Shown: positions 19,631-27,752, counted from the first letter of the stretch. The stretch is DNA of 38,055 nucleotides from an uncultured Flavobacteriaceae bacterium (GCA_938017825.1 CALIJE010000165.1:1-38055); one strand, 5' to 3'. The notes: a model not told the origin generated them from the letters alone. Made by a program: numbers and translations.

Positions 19631-20363
19631 TATTGGTCACGACATTATTATAGTACCCTCTACGCCCGTTGTTGAAGGCATAATTTCTTCGGGAATATCC
19701 GTATCCATTACCATAATACCCACCATAACCATAGTATCCAGGAGGGCAAAACCATGGATTACCAAAGCCGCCCCAGCCATATCCTCCCCAGCCATAACCG
19801 GCATATCCGAAGCCTCCCCAGCCCCAGTTGTTCCATCTGTTCCATCTTCCGAATCTCCATGGGTTGTAGAAACCTCCGTAACCATAAGGCCCAAAGCCCC
19901 ATGTATTCCAACCGTTCCATAACCATGGTGAGGCAAAACCATATGCATTGCCGCCGTAGATATTTATATTTACAGCTGTGGCGTTTTCGCCCCATCCTGC
20001 TTGGCCTGTATAATCGTTATCACTTTGATAATAGTCGGTCAAATTCCCAGTAGCTAGGCTGTCGTTTTCTACCCCGCTAGAATACGAATCGATATCAGTG
20101 AACACTTCATTTTCCAAAATCTGATCGTATTGACCGGCCTGTTGCCCAAAATACTGTGAATAGGCATCATTTGATTGCTGCTGCTGTTGCGCGGCAGGTC
20201 GTGTTGGTCTTTCAACTCCAACTTGTCTTTTTCCGTCAGAATAGATACCGTCATTGTCATAGTATGACGACTGCTGGTAAGAACCACAGGAAACCGTCAC
20301 AGCGGCAATAAGGGCGAACATGCCAAGTGTACGCAATTTATTTAGGGGTAGTGATTGTATCAT
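19026..20363 (-). CDS. Low-complexity lipoprotein: aromatic/Gly middle, Arg/Ser tail
   Basis: 445 aa. The N-terminus MIQSLPLNKLRTLGMFALIAAVTVSC is a lipoprotein signal with Cys26 in VTVSC. Residues 56-120 are Gln-rich then acidic. Residues ~137-240 are almost only Gly, Tyr, Trp, Phe, Asn and Pro (GYGWGGYGWGG). Residues ~245-445 are dominated by Arg and Ser in SYRSS/SSRSSG repeats and contain very few acidic residues. I recognise no catalytic domain. Similar proteins are known from flavobacterial genomes, where they have carried misleading names such as vitellogenin because of the Ser-rich tail. The tail is expected to be disordered and strongly cationic. It lies 36 nt upstream of the FadL-like gene and divergent from proS. 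Confidence 0.8.
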   Translation of the reverse strand: MIQSLPLNKLRTLGMFALIAAVTVSCGSYQQSSYYDNDGIYSDGKRQVGVERPTRPAAQQQQQSNDAYSQYFGQQAGQYDQILENEVFTDIDSYSSGVENDSLATGNLTDYYQSDNDYTGQAGWGENATAVNINIYGGNAYGFASPWLWNGWNTWGFGPYGYGGFYNPWRFGRWNRWNNWGWGGFGYAGYGWGGYGWGGFGNPWFCPPGYYGYGGYYGNGYGYSRRNYAFNNGRRGYYNNVVTNNTSRTAALRGRSNLNTRRGDSPRYRSSSNTGRYNSSTARSRSNRSGIASRRAVGVDQNRAYRSSRTTRAVPRYNSSSRTNQAYRSSTPRSSNYRRGTTSSSVRTRSATPRTSTYRRSGTSSRSNGYSRSNSSSRSNQSYRSSTPRRSNYRSSSPSRSSSRSSGSYRSSSSSSRSSGSYRSSGSSSRSSGRSSGGRSSGRRQ

Positions 20364-20431
20364 CGTTTCAATTTTATATTGTTGAACATACTTAAAATAA
20401 CTAGTTTTACCAATTATTTACAAAACCAATA

Positions 20432-20446
20432 GCACAAGATTTGTGC
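20432..20446. promoter_or_regulatory. Palindrome upstream of proS
   Basis: GCACAA (20432-20437), GAT, TTGTGC (20441-20446): perfect 6-bp arms with a 3-nt centre, ending 12 nt before the proS ATG in the 95-nt divergent region. It could be an operator or a small leader hairpin. No -7 element of good quality was found here. Confidence 0.35.
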
Positions 20447-20458
20447 CAAACTACATTT

Positions 20459-21934
20459 ATGGCTAAGAATTTAACGAAGAGAAGTGATGATTATTCTAAA
20501 TGGTACAATGAACTCGTTGTAAAGGCCGATTTAGCGGAGAACTCGGGGGTAAGAGGCTGTATGGTGATCAAACCATACGGATTTGCAATCTGGGAGAAGA
20601 TGCAAGCCGGATTAGATAAAATGTTCAAGGAAACAGGACATGAGAATGCCTATTTTCCGCTTTTTATACCCAAATCCTATCTGAGCAAAGAAGCCAGTCA
20701 TGTAGAAGGCTTTGCAAAAGAGTGTGCAGTGGTTACCCATTATCGGTTAAAAAACAGTGAAGATGGAAAAGGAATTGTAGTGGATCCTGATGCCAAATTA
20801 GAGGAAGAGCTGATTGTTAGACCAACATCTGAAACCATTATTTGGGATACCTACCGTAAATGGATTCAATCGTACCGTGATCTTCCCTTATTGATCAATC
20901 AATGGGCAAATGTTGTGCGATGGGAGATGCGTACACGTCTATTCTTGCGTACTGCCGAGTTCCTATGGCAGGAAGGCCATACGGCCCATGCGACCGAAGA
21001 CGAGGCCATTGCCGAAGCTAAACAAATGATGAACGTCTATGCCGAATTTTCCGAAGAGCATATGGCGGTTCCTGTTATAAAAGGCACCAAGACCGAGACA
21101 GAACGTTTTGCAGGCGCTTTGGAAACCTATTGTATAGAGGCCCTGATGCAAGATGGCAAGGCACTTCAAGCAGGTACTTCACACTTTTTGGGGCAAAATT
21201 TCGCCAAGGCATTTGATGTGAAGTTTGCTACCAAAGAAGGTAACAAAGAATATGTTTGGGCCACCTCATGGGGGGTTTCGACAAGGTTGATGGGTGCCCT
21301 AATTATGACCCACAGCGACGACAACGGACTCGTACTACCTCCAAAGCTAGCGCCTATTCAAGTCGTAATTGTGCCGATTTATAAAGGCCTGGAGCAACTA
21401 CAGATGATTTCCGATAAAATAAATCCCCTGGTTGCCGCACTACGCGAAAAGGGAATTTCAGTCAAATACGACGATCGAGATACTCAAAAACCTGGTTTTA
21501 AATTCAATGAATATGAACTCAAAGGAGTGCCCGTGCGTATTGCAGTAGGTCAGCGAGACTTGGACAATGGCACTTATGAAGTGGCACGAAGGGATACCTT
21601 GGAAAAAGAAGTTGTACCTGCGACCGAAATAGTCTCTAAGGTTGAATTTTTGATGGAGGACATTCAACGCACTATTTATCAAAAAGCAGTTGAATACAGA
21701 TCAGCGCATATCACTGAAGTCCAAACCTATGATGAGTTCAAATCCATATTGGAAGAAAAGGGAGGTTTTATCTCGGCACACTGGGATGGTTCGAACGAAA
21801 CCGAAGAACGCATAAAGAATGAAACTAAGGCAACAATTCGGTGCATTCCGATCGACGCGAAACTTGAGGAGGGTCGTTGTATGGTTTCGGGAAAACCTTC
21901 GAGCAGAAGAGTTCTTTTCGCCAAGGCGTATTAG
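20459..21934 (+). CDS. proS: Prolyl-tRNA synthetase, archaeal/eukaryotic-like type
   Basis: Class II synthetase charging tRNA-Pro. The ATG at 20459 ([20 protein letters not shown]) gives 491 aa; the frame can be read back to a TTG at 20441, but that adds only MCQTTF inside a palindrome and is rejected. Motif 2 is [31 protein letters not shown]; the motif 3 region is [30 protein letters not shown] is also diagnostic. The short form without the bacterial editing insertion (bacterial type about 570 aa) and the C-terminal zinc-like extension marks it as archaeal-type, which is normal in Bacteroidetes. Promoter not resolved. Confidence 0.96.
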   Translation: MAKNLTKRSDDYSKWYNELVVKADLAENSGVRGCMVIKPYGFAIWEKMQAGLDKMFKETGHENAYFPLFIPKSYLSKEASHVEGFAKECAVVTHYRLKNSEDGKGIVVDPDAKLEEELIVRPTSETIIWDTYRKWIQSYRDLPLLINQWANVVRWEMRTRLFLRTAEFLWQEGHTAHATEDEAIAEAKQMMNVYAEFSEEHMAVPVIKGTKTETERFAGALETYCIEALMQDGKALQAGTSHFLGQNFAKAFDVKFATKEGNKEYVWATSWGVSTRLMGALIMTHSDDNGLVLPPKLAPIQVVIVPIYKGLEQLQMISDKINPLVAALREKGISVKYDDRDTQKPGFKFNEYELKGVPVRIAVGQRDLDNGTYEVARRDTLEKEVVPATEIVSKVEFLMEDIQRTIYQKAVEYRSAHITEVQTYDEFKSILEEKGGFISAHWDGSNETEERIKNETKATIRCIPIDAKLEEGRCMVSGKPSSRRVLFAKAY

Positions 21935-21970
21935 GAGAACTTACATTCTTTAAAAAATAGCGGCAAGCTG

Positions 21971-22000
21971 TTGTGGTAGTTAAAAATAATTGTATTTTTG
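21971..22000 (+). promoter_or_regulatory. Promoter of the tRNA-Glu genes
   Basis: TTG (21971-21973), a 19-nt spacer, TATTTTTG (21993-22000): the cleanest Bacteroidetes promoter match in the window. Transcription from about 22007 would include both tRNA-Glu genes and could continue into rpsT. Confidence 0.72.
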
Positions 22001-22067
22001 CAGCCGCCTTTATGACATTTTTTTATGGATGTTGTTTTTTACAAGGTGACGTTCTTAGTACATTTTT

Positions 22068-22139
22068 GGCCCGTTCGTCTAGGGGTTAGGACGCCAGGTT
22101 TTCATCCTGGTAACAGGGGTTCGATTCCCCTACGGGCTA
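22068..22139 (+). tRNA. tRNA-Glu (anticodon UUC), copy 1
   Basis: 72-nt cloverleaf: acceptor GGCCCGT pairs with ACGGGCT (with a G-U at the first pair), D-arm with GGTTAGGA, anticodon arm CCAGG-TTTTCAT-CCTGG with TTC at 34-36, and T-arm GGGGTTCGATTCCCC. The CCA end is not encoded. Identical to the second copy. Confidence 0.95.
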
Positions 22140-22211
22140 CTTTATTGATTTAGGATTATGAGGTAGTTTAAGAACTCAAAATCTTGAATTCTAGACTCTT
22201 AACTAACATTC

Positions 22212-22283
22212 GGCCCGTTCGTCTAGGGGTTAGGACGCCAGGTTTTCATCCTGGTAACAGGGGTTCGATTCCCCTACGGGCTA
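22212..22283 (+). tRNA. tRNA-Glu (anticodon UUC), copy 2
   Basis: Base-for-base identical to the copy at 22068-22139, with the same stems and TTC anticodon; the 72-nt spacer between them is unrelated to either. CCA is not encoded. It lies 52 nt before rpsT, with no terminator or separate promoter obvious between them. Confidence 0.95.
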
Positions 22284-22335
22284 CAACGTTCGCAGTGTAA
22301 AAGCTAAGGGATAAAAATTATAACAAAATAAAAAG

Positions 22336-22587
22336 ATGGCAAATCATAAGTCAGCATTAAAGAGAATTAGAAGAAACGAAGCGGTACGTCTTAGAAACCG
22401 TTACCAGCATAAAACAATGCGTAGTGCATTGAAAAAATTGCGTGGTGAGGCTAAGAAAAAGGATGCCGAGGCTTTGTTGCCCAGTGTAGTAAGTATGATT
22501 GATCGTTTGGCGAAGCGAAATGTGATTCATTCGAACAAGGCAGCAAATTTGAAAAGCAAATTGGCCAAGCACATCGCATCGCTTTAA
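22336..22587 (+). CDS. rpsT: 30S ribosomal protein S20
   Basis: 83 aa, very basic. [34 protein letters not shown] and the C-terminal [21 protein letters not shown] are the conserved S20 ends; it binds 16S rRNA in the body of the small subunit. It lies downstream of the tRNA-Glu pair on the same strand and may share their transcript. A very strong terminator follows. Confidence 0.97.
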   Translation: MANHKSALKRIRRNEAVRLRNRYQHKTMRSALKKLRGEAKKKDAEALLPSVVSMIDRLAKRNVIHSNKAANLKSKLAKHIASL

Positions 22588-22606
22588 GATTTATTTCGAA
22601 TTGGAT

Positions 22607-22644
22607 AAAAAAGGCCCTTGCAAAATCTTGCAAGGGCCTTTTTT
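22607..22644. terminator. Bidirectional terminator after rpsT
   Basis: Perfect 17-bp stem (22607-22623 / 22628-22644) with a GC-rich core GGCCCTTGCAA and a 4-nt loop, flanked by six A and six T. It serves rpsT on plus and the membrane-protein gene ending at 22649 on minus. Confidence 0.93.
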
Positions 22645-22648
22645 CGTG

Positions 22649-23341
22649 CTATTGTTGTTTGCGGAGTTTGGGCATGCTTCGCATCGTTAAAAAGCCAATA
22701 ATAAAGCAAGTATACATAACTACTATAAGTGATAAATGGAGCGTTCTTAATGCGCCGTAGTTCTCTTCCATCCATAGCGATTCACTATTTTGAAGTATCA
22801 TTATGGGGGTATAGCCAATATGAAAAAGTAGACAGCCTAGGCTAACCCAAAATAGCATATCGGAGAATATGATTGTTTTCGAGAATCCCTTCAGGCCAAT
22901 CAAATAAGTACAACATGCGAAGATCAGCAATAGGGCACCGAAGGTATAGGCAAACCACATATCATATAACATAGGGTTTTTAAATAGGGTATTGATGACC
23001 ATAATGATGAAGTAAAGTCCGGCTCCGTACTTTAGTATTCGTTTTAGTTTGGGTTTGGTGGTCACACTATAAAAAACATAAAAGAAATACATAAAAAAGA
23101 GTAGGTCATATAGATTATATATCACCACGGTATAATTCGAAAAACCCTTTTTTGAGATAAAACTAAATTCCTCAAAATTGAGTACCGCCATTCCAAGTAA
23201 TTCTGTACAGAAGGTGTAAAAGATTATTATGGGAAAATACCTTAGGGCCGAGTCAAAGTACTTCGGAAATTTTGCAAAGGACAATACCAATGCCACGGCA
23301 TAAAGCAGCAAATAGAAATTATCTTTTAAAACATCCAGCAT
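22649..23341 (-). CDS. Multi-pass membrane protein, unknown function
   Basis: 230 aa with about seven hydrophobic segments (YLLLYAVALVLSFAKF, YFPIIIFYTFCTELLGMAV, LLFFMYFFYVFYSV, YGAGLYFIIMVINTLF, MWFAYTFGALLLIFACCTYL, LFWVSLGCLLFHIGYTPIMIL, LHLSLIVVMYTCFIIGFLTM) and a short basic C-terminus. I see no catalytic motif. The layout resembles seven-helix integral proteins that in Bacteroidetes are often called hypothetical membrane proteins. It follows the lipoprotein gene by 17 nt, so the two form a unit, and it ends against the rpsT terminator. Confidence 0.8.
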   Translation of the reverse strand: MLDVLKDNFYLLLYAVALVLSFAKFPKYFDSALRYFPIIIFYTFCTELLGMAVLNFEEFSFISKKGFSNYTVVIYNLYDLLFFMYFFYVFYSVTTKPKLKRILKYGAGLYFIIMVINTLFKNPMLYDMWFAYTFGALLLIFACCTYLIGLKGFSKTIIFSDMLFWVSLGCLLFHIGYTPIMILQNSESLWMEENYGALRTLHLSLIVVMYTCFIIGFLTMRSMPKLRKQQ

Positions 23342-23358
23342 CTAAGAAACTAGTTTAA

Positions 23359-24066
23359 TTAATTTTCATGAAAGGGTGGGGGTGGTGCACTATTTCCCCT
23401 ATTTAGGGTTAGGCTTATACCTTCCTGGTATGCTTTGGTCGCTCCCTTGGAGTTTAAATTAGGCAGTATAGATGCACGTTGCGTCTTATCTTGGGAAGTT
23501 CCTTCATCTTGGGACAAATTGGGTAAGGGGTCAAAATCCCAATTCAACATAACGGCCTTGGGCTCTTCTTCTAGGGAGTCATCAATATAAAAAAGATACT
23601 CATTGTTGTCTACAGTGGTGGTAGGAGATAACATTACCGAATTTTGTCGTGGATGTGTAAGCTTTTCGTTTTCAGAAGGATTGTTTGCGAAATAGATGCG
23701 CAAGGAAGAAATATCGACCTTTGCCGCCTGTGCCTCTTGCTCTATGAATGCCATATATTGCTTTATGGTCTCATAATCATACTCCACATATCGGGCAACA
23801 TAGAACTTTTCATCGATGCCTTTTCTCTTGTTGATACTATCTTCATAATGCTGTATCATACCAACCCTTCGTTCATCATAAGTCTTGTATAATGTTCTGG
23901 CCTCATCTAAGGTAATCATACTCTTAGGGCTTTGCACGATGGGTTTTTCTTCCGCGGCCCCATGTTCTTGCTCTTGGTCTTTTTTAATGTCCCCACAGTT
24001 AATAAATAAAAGTAAACAGGTAAATAAGGCAAAAGCCTTGACCACTGGTTTTTGAACAGTTTTCAT
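23359..24066 (-). CDS. Putative lipoprotein, unknown function
   Basis: 235 aa. MKTVQKPVVKAFALFTCLLLFINCGDIKKD is a signal peptide with a possible lipidated Cys24; Asn at -1 is unusual. Residues ~50-125 look helical and charged (MITLDEARTLYKTYDERRVGMIQHYEDSIN; EYDYETIKQYMAFIEQEAQAAKVD), followed by a beta-like SSLRIYFANNP and NEYLFYIDDSLEEEPKAVMLNWDFDPLPN. The C-terminus ends in a Pro run (APPPPFHEN). No family recognised. It pairs with the downstream membrane protein (17-nt gap), suggesting an inner-membrane/envelope module. Confidence 0.75.
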   Translation of the reverse strand: MKTVQKPVVKAFALFTCLLLFINCGDIKKDQEQEHGAAEEKPIVQSPKSMITLDEARTLYKTYDERRVGMIQHYEDSINKRKGIDEKFYVARYVEYDYETIKQYMAFIEQEAQAAKVDISSLRIYFANNPSENEKLTHPRQNSVMLSPTTTVDNNEYLFYIDDSLEEEPKAVMLNWDFDPLPNLSQDEGTSQDKTQRASILPNLNSKGATKAYQEGISLTLNRGNSAPPPPFHEN

Positions 24067-24203
24067 AGGATTGATGTTTAAGTTGTTATGTTTTTCGTAA
24101 AAGCAAAAAGGAAGGGGGAGTAATTTCTTGCCTCTATAAAGATATTTGAAAAAGAACGGTTTAGAAAATAGTGGGGCCTAAAATTGGAATTGGGCAGTCT
24201 TTA

Positions 24204-24242
24204 AAATACAAAAACCCGTCTAGAAGATTTTCTAAACGGGTT
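24204..24242 (-). terminator. rho gene terminator
   Basis: Stem AACCCGT (24213-24219) / ACGGGTT (24236-24242), extended by TAGAA/TTCTA around a 4-nt GATT loop with one internal mismatch. On the minus strand it runs into TTTTTGTATTTT. Confidence 0.8.
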
Positions 24243-24268
24243 GCTATTTATTCGTCTTGGTCTGGTAT

Positions 24269-25837
24269 TTACTGATTCATCGTCATTAAGAACTCATCAT
24301 TGTTCTTGGTCTGCTTGATGCGTTGCTCAATGAACTCCATAGCCTCCACCGGATTCATATCCGCCAAGTACTTGCGCATGATCCACATACGCTGAATTGT
24401 ACTTTCATCAAGCAACAGGTCATCGCGTCGAGTACTTGAAGAGGTAAGGTCGATAGCAGGGAAAATACGACGGTTCGAGATTTTACGATCCAATTGTAAT
24501 TCCATATTACCGGTTCCTTTAAATTCCTCAAAAATCACCTCGTCCATTTTGGATCCCGTTTCGGTCAAGGCAGTGGCGATAATCGATAACGATCCTCCAT
24601 TTTCGATATTTCTTGCTGCACCGAAGAAGCGTTTTGGCTTATGCAATGCATTGGCATCCACACCACCACTTAAAACCTTACCAGAGGCAGGCTGTACAGT
24701 GTTATAGGCACGGGCCAAGCGTGTAATTGAATCGAGCAAGATAACCACATCATGACCGCATTCTACCAATCGTTTTGCTTTTTCAAGAACTATATTGGCG
24801 ACGCGAACATGCTCTACGGCTTCTTTGTCAAACGTAGATGCAACAACTTCACCACGTACGTTACGCTGCATATCGGTTACCTCTTCAGGGCGTTCATCAA
24901 TCAATAAAATGATTTGATATACCTCAGGGTGATTGGCAGCGATTGCATTCGCGATATCTTTTAAAAGCATCGTCTTACCCGTTTTAGGCTGCGATACGAT
25001 CATACCACGTTGACCTTTTCCAATGGGGGAAAATAAATCCATAATTCGTGTAGAGATATTGCTTTGGCGCTCTGCAATATTGAATTTTTCCTGTGGAAAT
25101 AACGGGGTCAGGTGTTCAAACGATACTCTATCTCGAACTACTTGTGGATCGATACCATTGATCTTGTTGACTTTAATCAAGGGGAAATATTTTTCACCTT
25201 CCTTAGGAGGGCGAACATTTCCTAAAACCGTATCTCCTGTTTTTAACCCGAACAAACGAATTTGCGACTGGGAAACATAAATGTCATCTGGTGACGATAG
25301 GTAGTTGTAATCAGAGGAGCGTAAAAAACCATAACCGTCTTGCATGATATCCAAAACGCCCTCGCTTTCAATTATACTGTCAAACTCAAATTCTGGAGCC
25401 TTGTATCTATTTTTTAGGTCTTTGTCAAAATTACTTTTATCGTAGGACTCTTTTTGTCTGTTCGACTTGTTTTGATTGTTTTTATGTTGATTGTTTTTGT
25501 GGGGCTCCCTGCGGTTGTTGTTTTTGTGATTGGATTGCTCCGGTTTTTTATCCTCCTTCTTTTTGGAATCATCACCTTCCTCTTTTCCTTTAGGGGCAGG
25601 TCTTGGGTTGGGTTTGTCCTTCACCAAACGCTCTCTCGGTTGACGGGGTTTGCTTTCGTCCACCGGGCCAGCGGGTACAACCTCCGCGACCTTTTTTGGA
25701 TCTGCGGCCTGTAGGTCCAAGATCTGATAAACAAGATCTAATTTTTTAAGTGTCTTGTACTTGGGTACGTTAAGTCCCGCGGCTATTTCCTGGAGCTCAG
25801 GCAGCTTTTTAGCTTTTAAATCTGAAATTTCGAACAT
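24269..25837 (-). CDS. rho: Transcription termination factor Rho
   Basis: Hexameric RNA-dependent ATPase/helicase that ends transcription. 522 aa, about 100 longer than E. coli Rho (419). Residues 1-43 are the Rho-N helical domain ([21 protein letters not shown]). Residues ~45-145 are a disordered, highly charged insert rich in Lys, Asn, Gln and His ([19 protein letters not shown]). Residues ~155-235 are the RNA-binding cold-shock domain ([21 protein letters not shown]). The ATPase core has P-loop SQPKTGKT (282-289), then [29 protein letters not shown] and the Q/R-loop [23 protein letters not shown]. Extra N-terminal disordered segments are known in Bacteroidetes Rho. A single gene with its own terminator and divergent from the DUF4293 gene. 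Confidence 0.97.
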   Translation of the reverse strand: MFEISDLKAKKLPELQEIAAGLNVPKYKTLKKLDLVYQILDLQAADPKKVAEVVPAGPVDESKPRQPRERLVKDKPNPRPAPKGKEEGDDSKKKEDKKPEQSNHKNNNRREPHKNNQHKNNQNKSNRQKESYDKSNFDKDLKNRYKAPEFEFDSIIESEGVLDIMQDGYGFLRSSDYNYLSSPDDIYVSQSQIRLFGLKTGDTVLGNVRPPKEGEKYFPLIKVNKINGIDPQVVRDRVSFEHLTPLFPQEKFNIAERQSNISTRIMDLFSPIGKGQRGMIVSQPKTGKTMLLKDIANAIAANHPEVYQIILLIDERPEEVTDMQRNVRGEVVASTFDKEAVEHVRVANIVLEKAKRLVECGHDVVILLDSITRLARAYNTVQPASGKVLSGGVDANALHKPKRFFGAARNIENGGSLSIIATALTETGSKMDEVIFEEFKGTGNMELQLDRKISNRRIFPAIDLTSSSTRRDDLLLDESTIQRMWIMRKYLADMNPVEAMEFIEQRIKQTKNNDEFLMTMNQ

Positions 25838-25996
25838 TAAATAATGTGTAAGTGAATATTCTCTTGAAAGTAATTGAAGTAAATTGTTACGTGATAATCT
25901 TGCGAGAACTGTGTCTCTGCGGTAAGTGTTGCACTAATAACGAAGCAATATTACAATTTATTTTCAACTTTAGCCTTATAATTTTAAAAAGACATG

Positions 25997-26004
25997 TATT
26001 TTTG
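25997..26004 (+). promoter_or_regulatory. DUF4293 gene promoter -7 element
   Basis: TATTTTTG matches TAnnTTTG and ends 23 nt before the ATG at 26028. The upstream TTG element is not clear. The remaining rho/DUF4293 gap (190 nt) holds only a small imperfect hairpin near 25905-25925. Confidence 0.5.
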
Positions 26005-26027
26005 TCGTCCAAATCAATAAGAACCTC

Positions 26028-26438
26028 ATGATTCAGCGTATTCAAACGGTATATTTAATACTTCTTGCCCTAGCAGCAGGGATATTGCCGTTTTTTTTGA
26101 ATTTATGGACTACGGCTCGAGGTGCCGAGGTATTCGCCCAGGACGAGTTGTGGGTTTCGATTGCGTTTTATGCGGTAGCTGCTTTGGCAGTATTGGCTGT
26201 ATTTTTGTTTAAGAATAGAAAAAATCAATTTGTGCTGAACAGATTGAATATGATATTAAATCTTTTTTTACTGGGATTTTTCGTATACCGGTCGCTAAAT
26301 TTATCTGGAGGAACTTCGGTTCCGGAGAAAGGTATTGGGATGCTCATACCCATCGTTTCTATCGTTTTATTGTTCCTAGCAAATAGGGCAATTAAGAAGG
26401 ATGAGGATCTTGTAAAATCTGTAGATCGTTTACGTTAA
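26028..26438 (+). CDS. DUF4293 family membrane protein
   Basis: 136 aa with four hydrophobic segments: IQTVYLILLALAAGILPFFL, VSIAFYAVAALAVLAVFLF, MILNLFLLGFFVYRSL, and GMLIPIVSIVLLFLANRAI, ending in a charged KKDEDLVKSVDRLR tail. The MIQRIQTVYL opening and four-helix layout are those of DUF4293, a Bacteroidetes family often found divergent from rho, as here. Function unknown. Confidence 0.88.
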   Translation: MIQRIQTVYLILLALAAGILPFFLNLWTTARGAEVFAQDELWVSIAFYAVAALAVLAVFLFKNRKNQFVLNRLNMILNLFLLGFFVYRSLNLSGGTSVPEKGIGMLIPIVSIVLLFLANRAIKKDEDLVKSVDRLR

Positions 26439-26466
26439 ACCTAACATCTTAGTAGTATTAGTGCGT

Positions 26467-26495
26467 AAGCCCGGGAGTTGTTACCCGGGCTTTTT
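26467..26495 (+). terminator. Terminator after DUF4293 gene
   Basis: Perfect stem AAGCCCGGG (26467-26475) / CCCGGGCTT (26484-26492) with an 8-nt loop and a run of five T. On minus it could also act for the GNAT gene ending at 26531, though the T-tract is weaker that way. Confidence 0.88.
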
Positions 26496-26530
26496 GCATC
26501 TCTAAATTCGGTTAAGTCCACACCCCGAAC

Positions 26531-27046
26531 TTATAAGGTTTCGTTCTTAAGCATGTATATAAGATGCTCTGGCCCTTTATCAAAAAGGCCTGGTAGGTCT
26601 TCTGCTTTTATCAGTTGCCCACCTATTTTTTTTGCGGCCATTTGTGAACGAATATTATCTATGGCGATGTATAAAAATACATGGTCAACGTACTCGAAGG
26701 CATGTTGTAGCATGAGCGCTTTAACAGACTTGTTATAGCGGCCGCCCCAATAGTCTCGGGTAAGAAAGGTCCACCCGATTTCAACACCATTTTCAAAACC
26801 CACTGTTGGTTTGTATCTGGAGCTTCCTATCAGTGCACCGGAAGTGGCATCAAGAATGGCCAGCGCTCCTTTAGACTGTATTGATTCTGCAAAGAACTGT
26901 TCAAATTCATCCCGTTCATTTCTTTTATTGGGGTGCTGCTCCCATATTTTGGGGTCATTGGCCGCTGCATATAAGGCTTCAAAATCATCTTCGGTCAATG
27001 GCCTTAGGTGAACCAGTTCGTCGCTTAAGGTGGGCTGTAAATTCAT
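26531..27046 (-). CDS. GNAT family N-acetyltransferase
   Basis: 171 aa. LVHLRPLTEDDFEALYAAANDPKIWEQHP at the N-terminus, GALIGSSRYKP, VEIGWTFLTRDYWGGRYNKSVKALML (the acetyl-CoA loop is GGRYNK, lacking the classic Q/R-x-x-G-x-G), and the C-terminal IAIDNIRSQMAAKKIGGQLIK identify a RimL-type acetyltransferase. Substrate unknown. It is monocistronic, with a 149-nt gap upstream that contains a nested hairpin. Confidence 0.87.
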   Translation of the reverse strand: MNLQPTLSDELVHLRPLTEDDFEALYAAANDPKIWEQHPNKRNERDEFEQFFAESIQSKGALAILDATSGALIGSSRYKPTVGFENGVEIGWTFLTRDYWGGRYNKSVKALMLQHAFEYVDHVFLYIAIDNIRSQMAAKKIGGQLIKAEDLPGLFDKGPEHLIYMLKNETL

Positions 27047-27123
27047 AAGATTGTTTTTGGGCTTTTTGGTCCGTTGTCAACAATTAAAAGCGCGTTGTAA
27101 AATTAGTCAACTCTGGTTTAACG

Positions 27124-27188
27124 ATTTCGGGATTTTGATCATTATTTGGGCGGTAATAAGCATCACCCAGATATTAGATTCCCGAAAT
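27124..27188. other. Nested inverted repeat between GNAT and phosphoesterase genes
   Basis: Outer arms ATTTCGGGA (27124-27132) and TCCCGAAAT (27180-27188) are perfect. Inside lies a second hairpin, TGGGCGGT (27147-27154) / ATCACCCA (27162-27169), with one mismatch and one G-U. On plus the outer arm runs into ATTTTTTCT; on minus it lies just after the phosphoesterase stop codon. It may be a terminator or another structured RNA. Confidence 0.4.
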
Positions 27189-27195
27189 ATTTTTT

Positions 27196-27690
27196 CTAAC
27201 GCTTCCCTAATTCAACAACTTCCAAATCTTTGATATCTTCCTTATCGATCACAAAACGCAACATGGTTCGAACCTGATGAAAGCCATGCTTGCCACAGGC
27301 TCCGGGATTCATGTGCAATACGTTTAGTGGCTTATCGTTCATGACCTTTAAAATATGCGAATGTCCGCAGATAAAGAGTTTGGGGGGATTATCACGTACA
27401 ATTTTTCGTGTTCGTGCATTATATTTTGGTGGGTAGCCGCCTATATGGGTCATCAAAACTTCAACCCCTTCACAAAAGAATCTATTGTCTAAAGGAAACT
27501 CTTTTTGAATAATGTGGTCATCAATATTCCCATAAACGGCACGCAATGGTCTTAGCTTTGAAATGGCATCGGTCACCTTTAGGCTTCCTATATCACCGGC
27601 ATGCCATACTTCGTCTGCCAGACGTACATATTTCAATATCGTATCGTCAATATGTGAGTGGGTATCGGAAAGGAGCAGTATTTTGGTCAT
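27196..27690 (-). CDS. Small metallophosphoesterase (YfcE/MJ0936-type)
   Basis: 164 aa, single calcineurin-like domain. Metal ligands in order: LLLSDTHSH (D9, H11), WHAGDIGS (D33), VYGNIDD (N55), MTHIGGYP, and FICGHSHILKV. These match the small YfcE/MJ0936 class of phosphodiesterases. Substrate cannot be assigned. It is divergent from truA with a 95-nt gap. Confidence 0.92.
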   Translation of the reverse strand: MTKILLLSDTHSHIDDTILKYVRLADEVWHAGDIGSLKVTDAISKLRPLRAVYGNIDDHIIQKEFPLDNRFFCEGVEVLMTHIGGYPPKYNARTRKIVRDNPPKLFICGHSHILKVMNDKPLNVLHMNPGACGKHGFHQVRTMLRFVIDKEDIKDLEVVELGKR

Positions 27691-27752
27691 TCTTTAAATT
27701 AGGATAAAGCTCAATTGCACTGCACTGAGGTCTCTTTTCTACAAGGATTTAA

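Noticed and set aside
19637-20053. Several ORFs on both strands within the aromatic/Gly region (103, 99 and 78 codons)
   Set aside because: Shadow frames of low-complexity codons; only the 445-residue frame has a signal peptide and coherent layout.
22068-22283. Two identical 72-nt repeats considered as a CRISPR-like or mobile repeat
   Set aside because: They fold as tRNA-Glu and only two copies exist.
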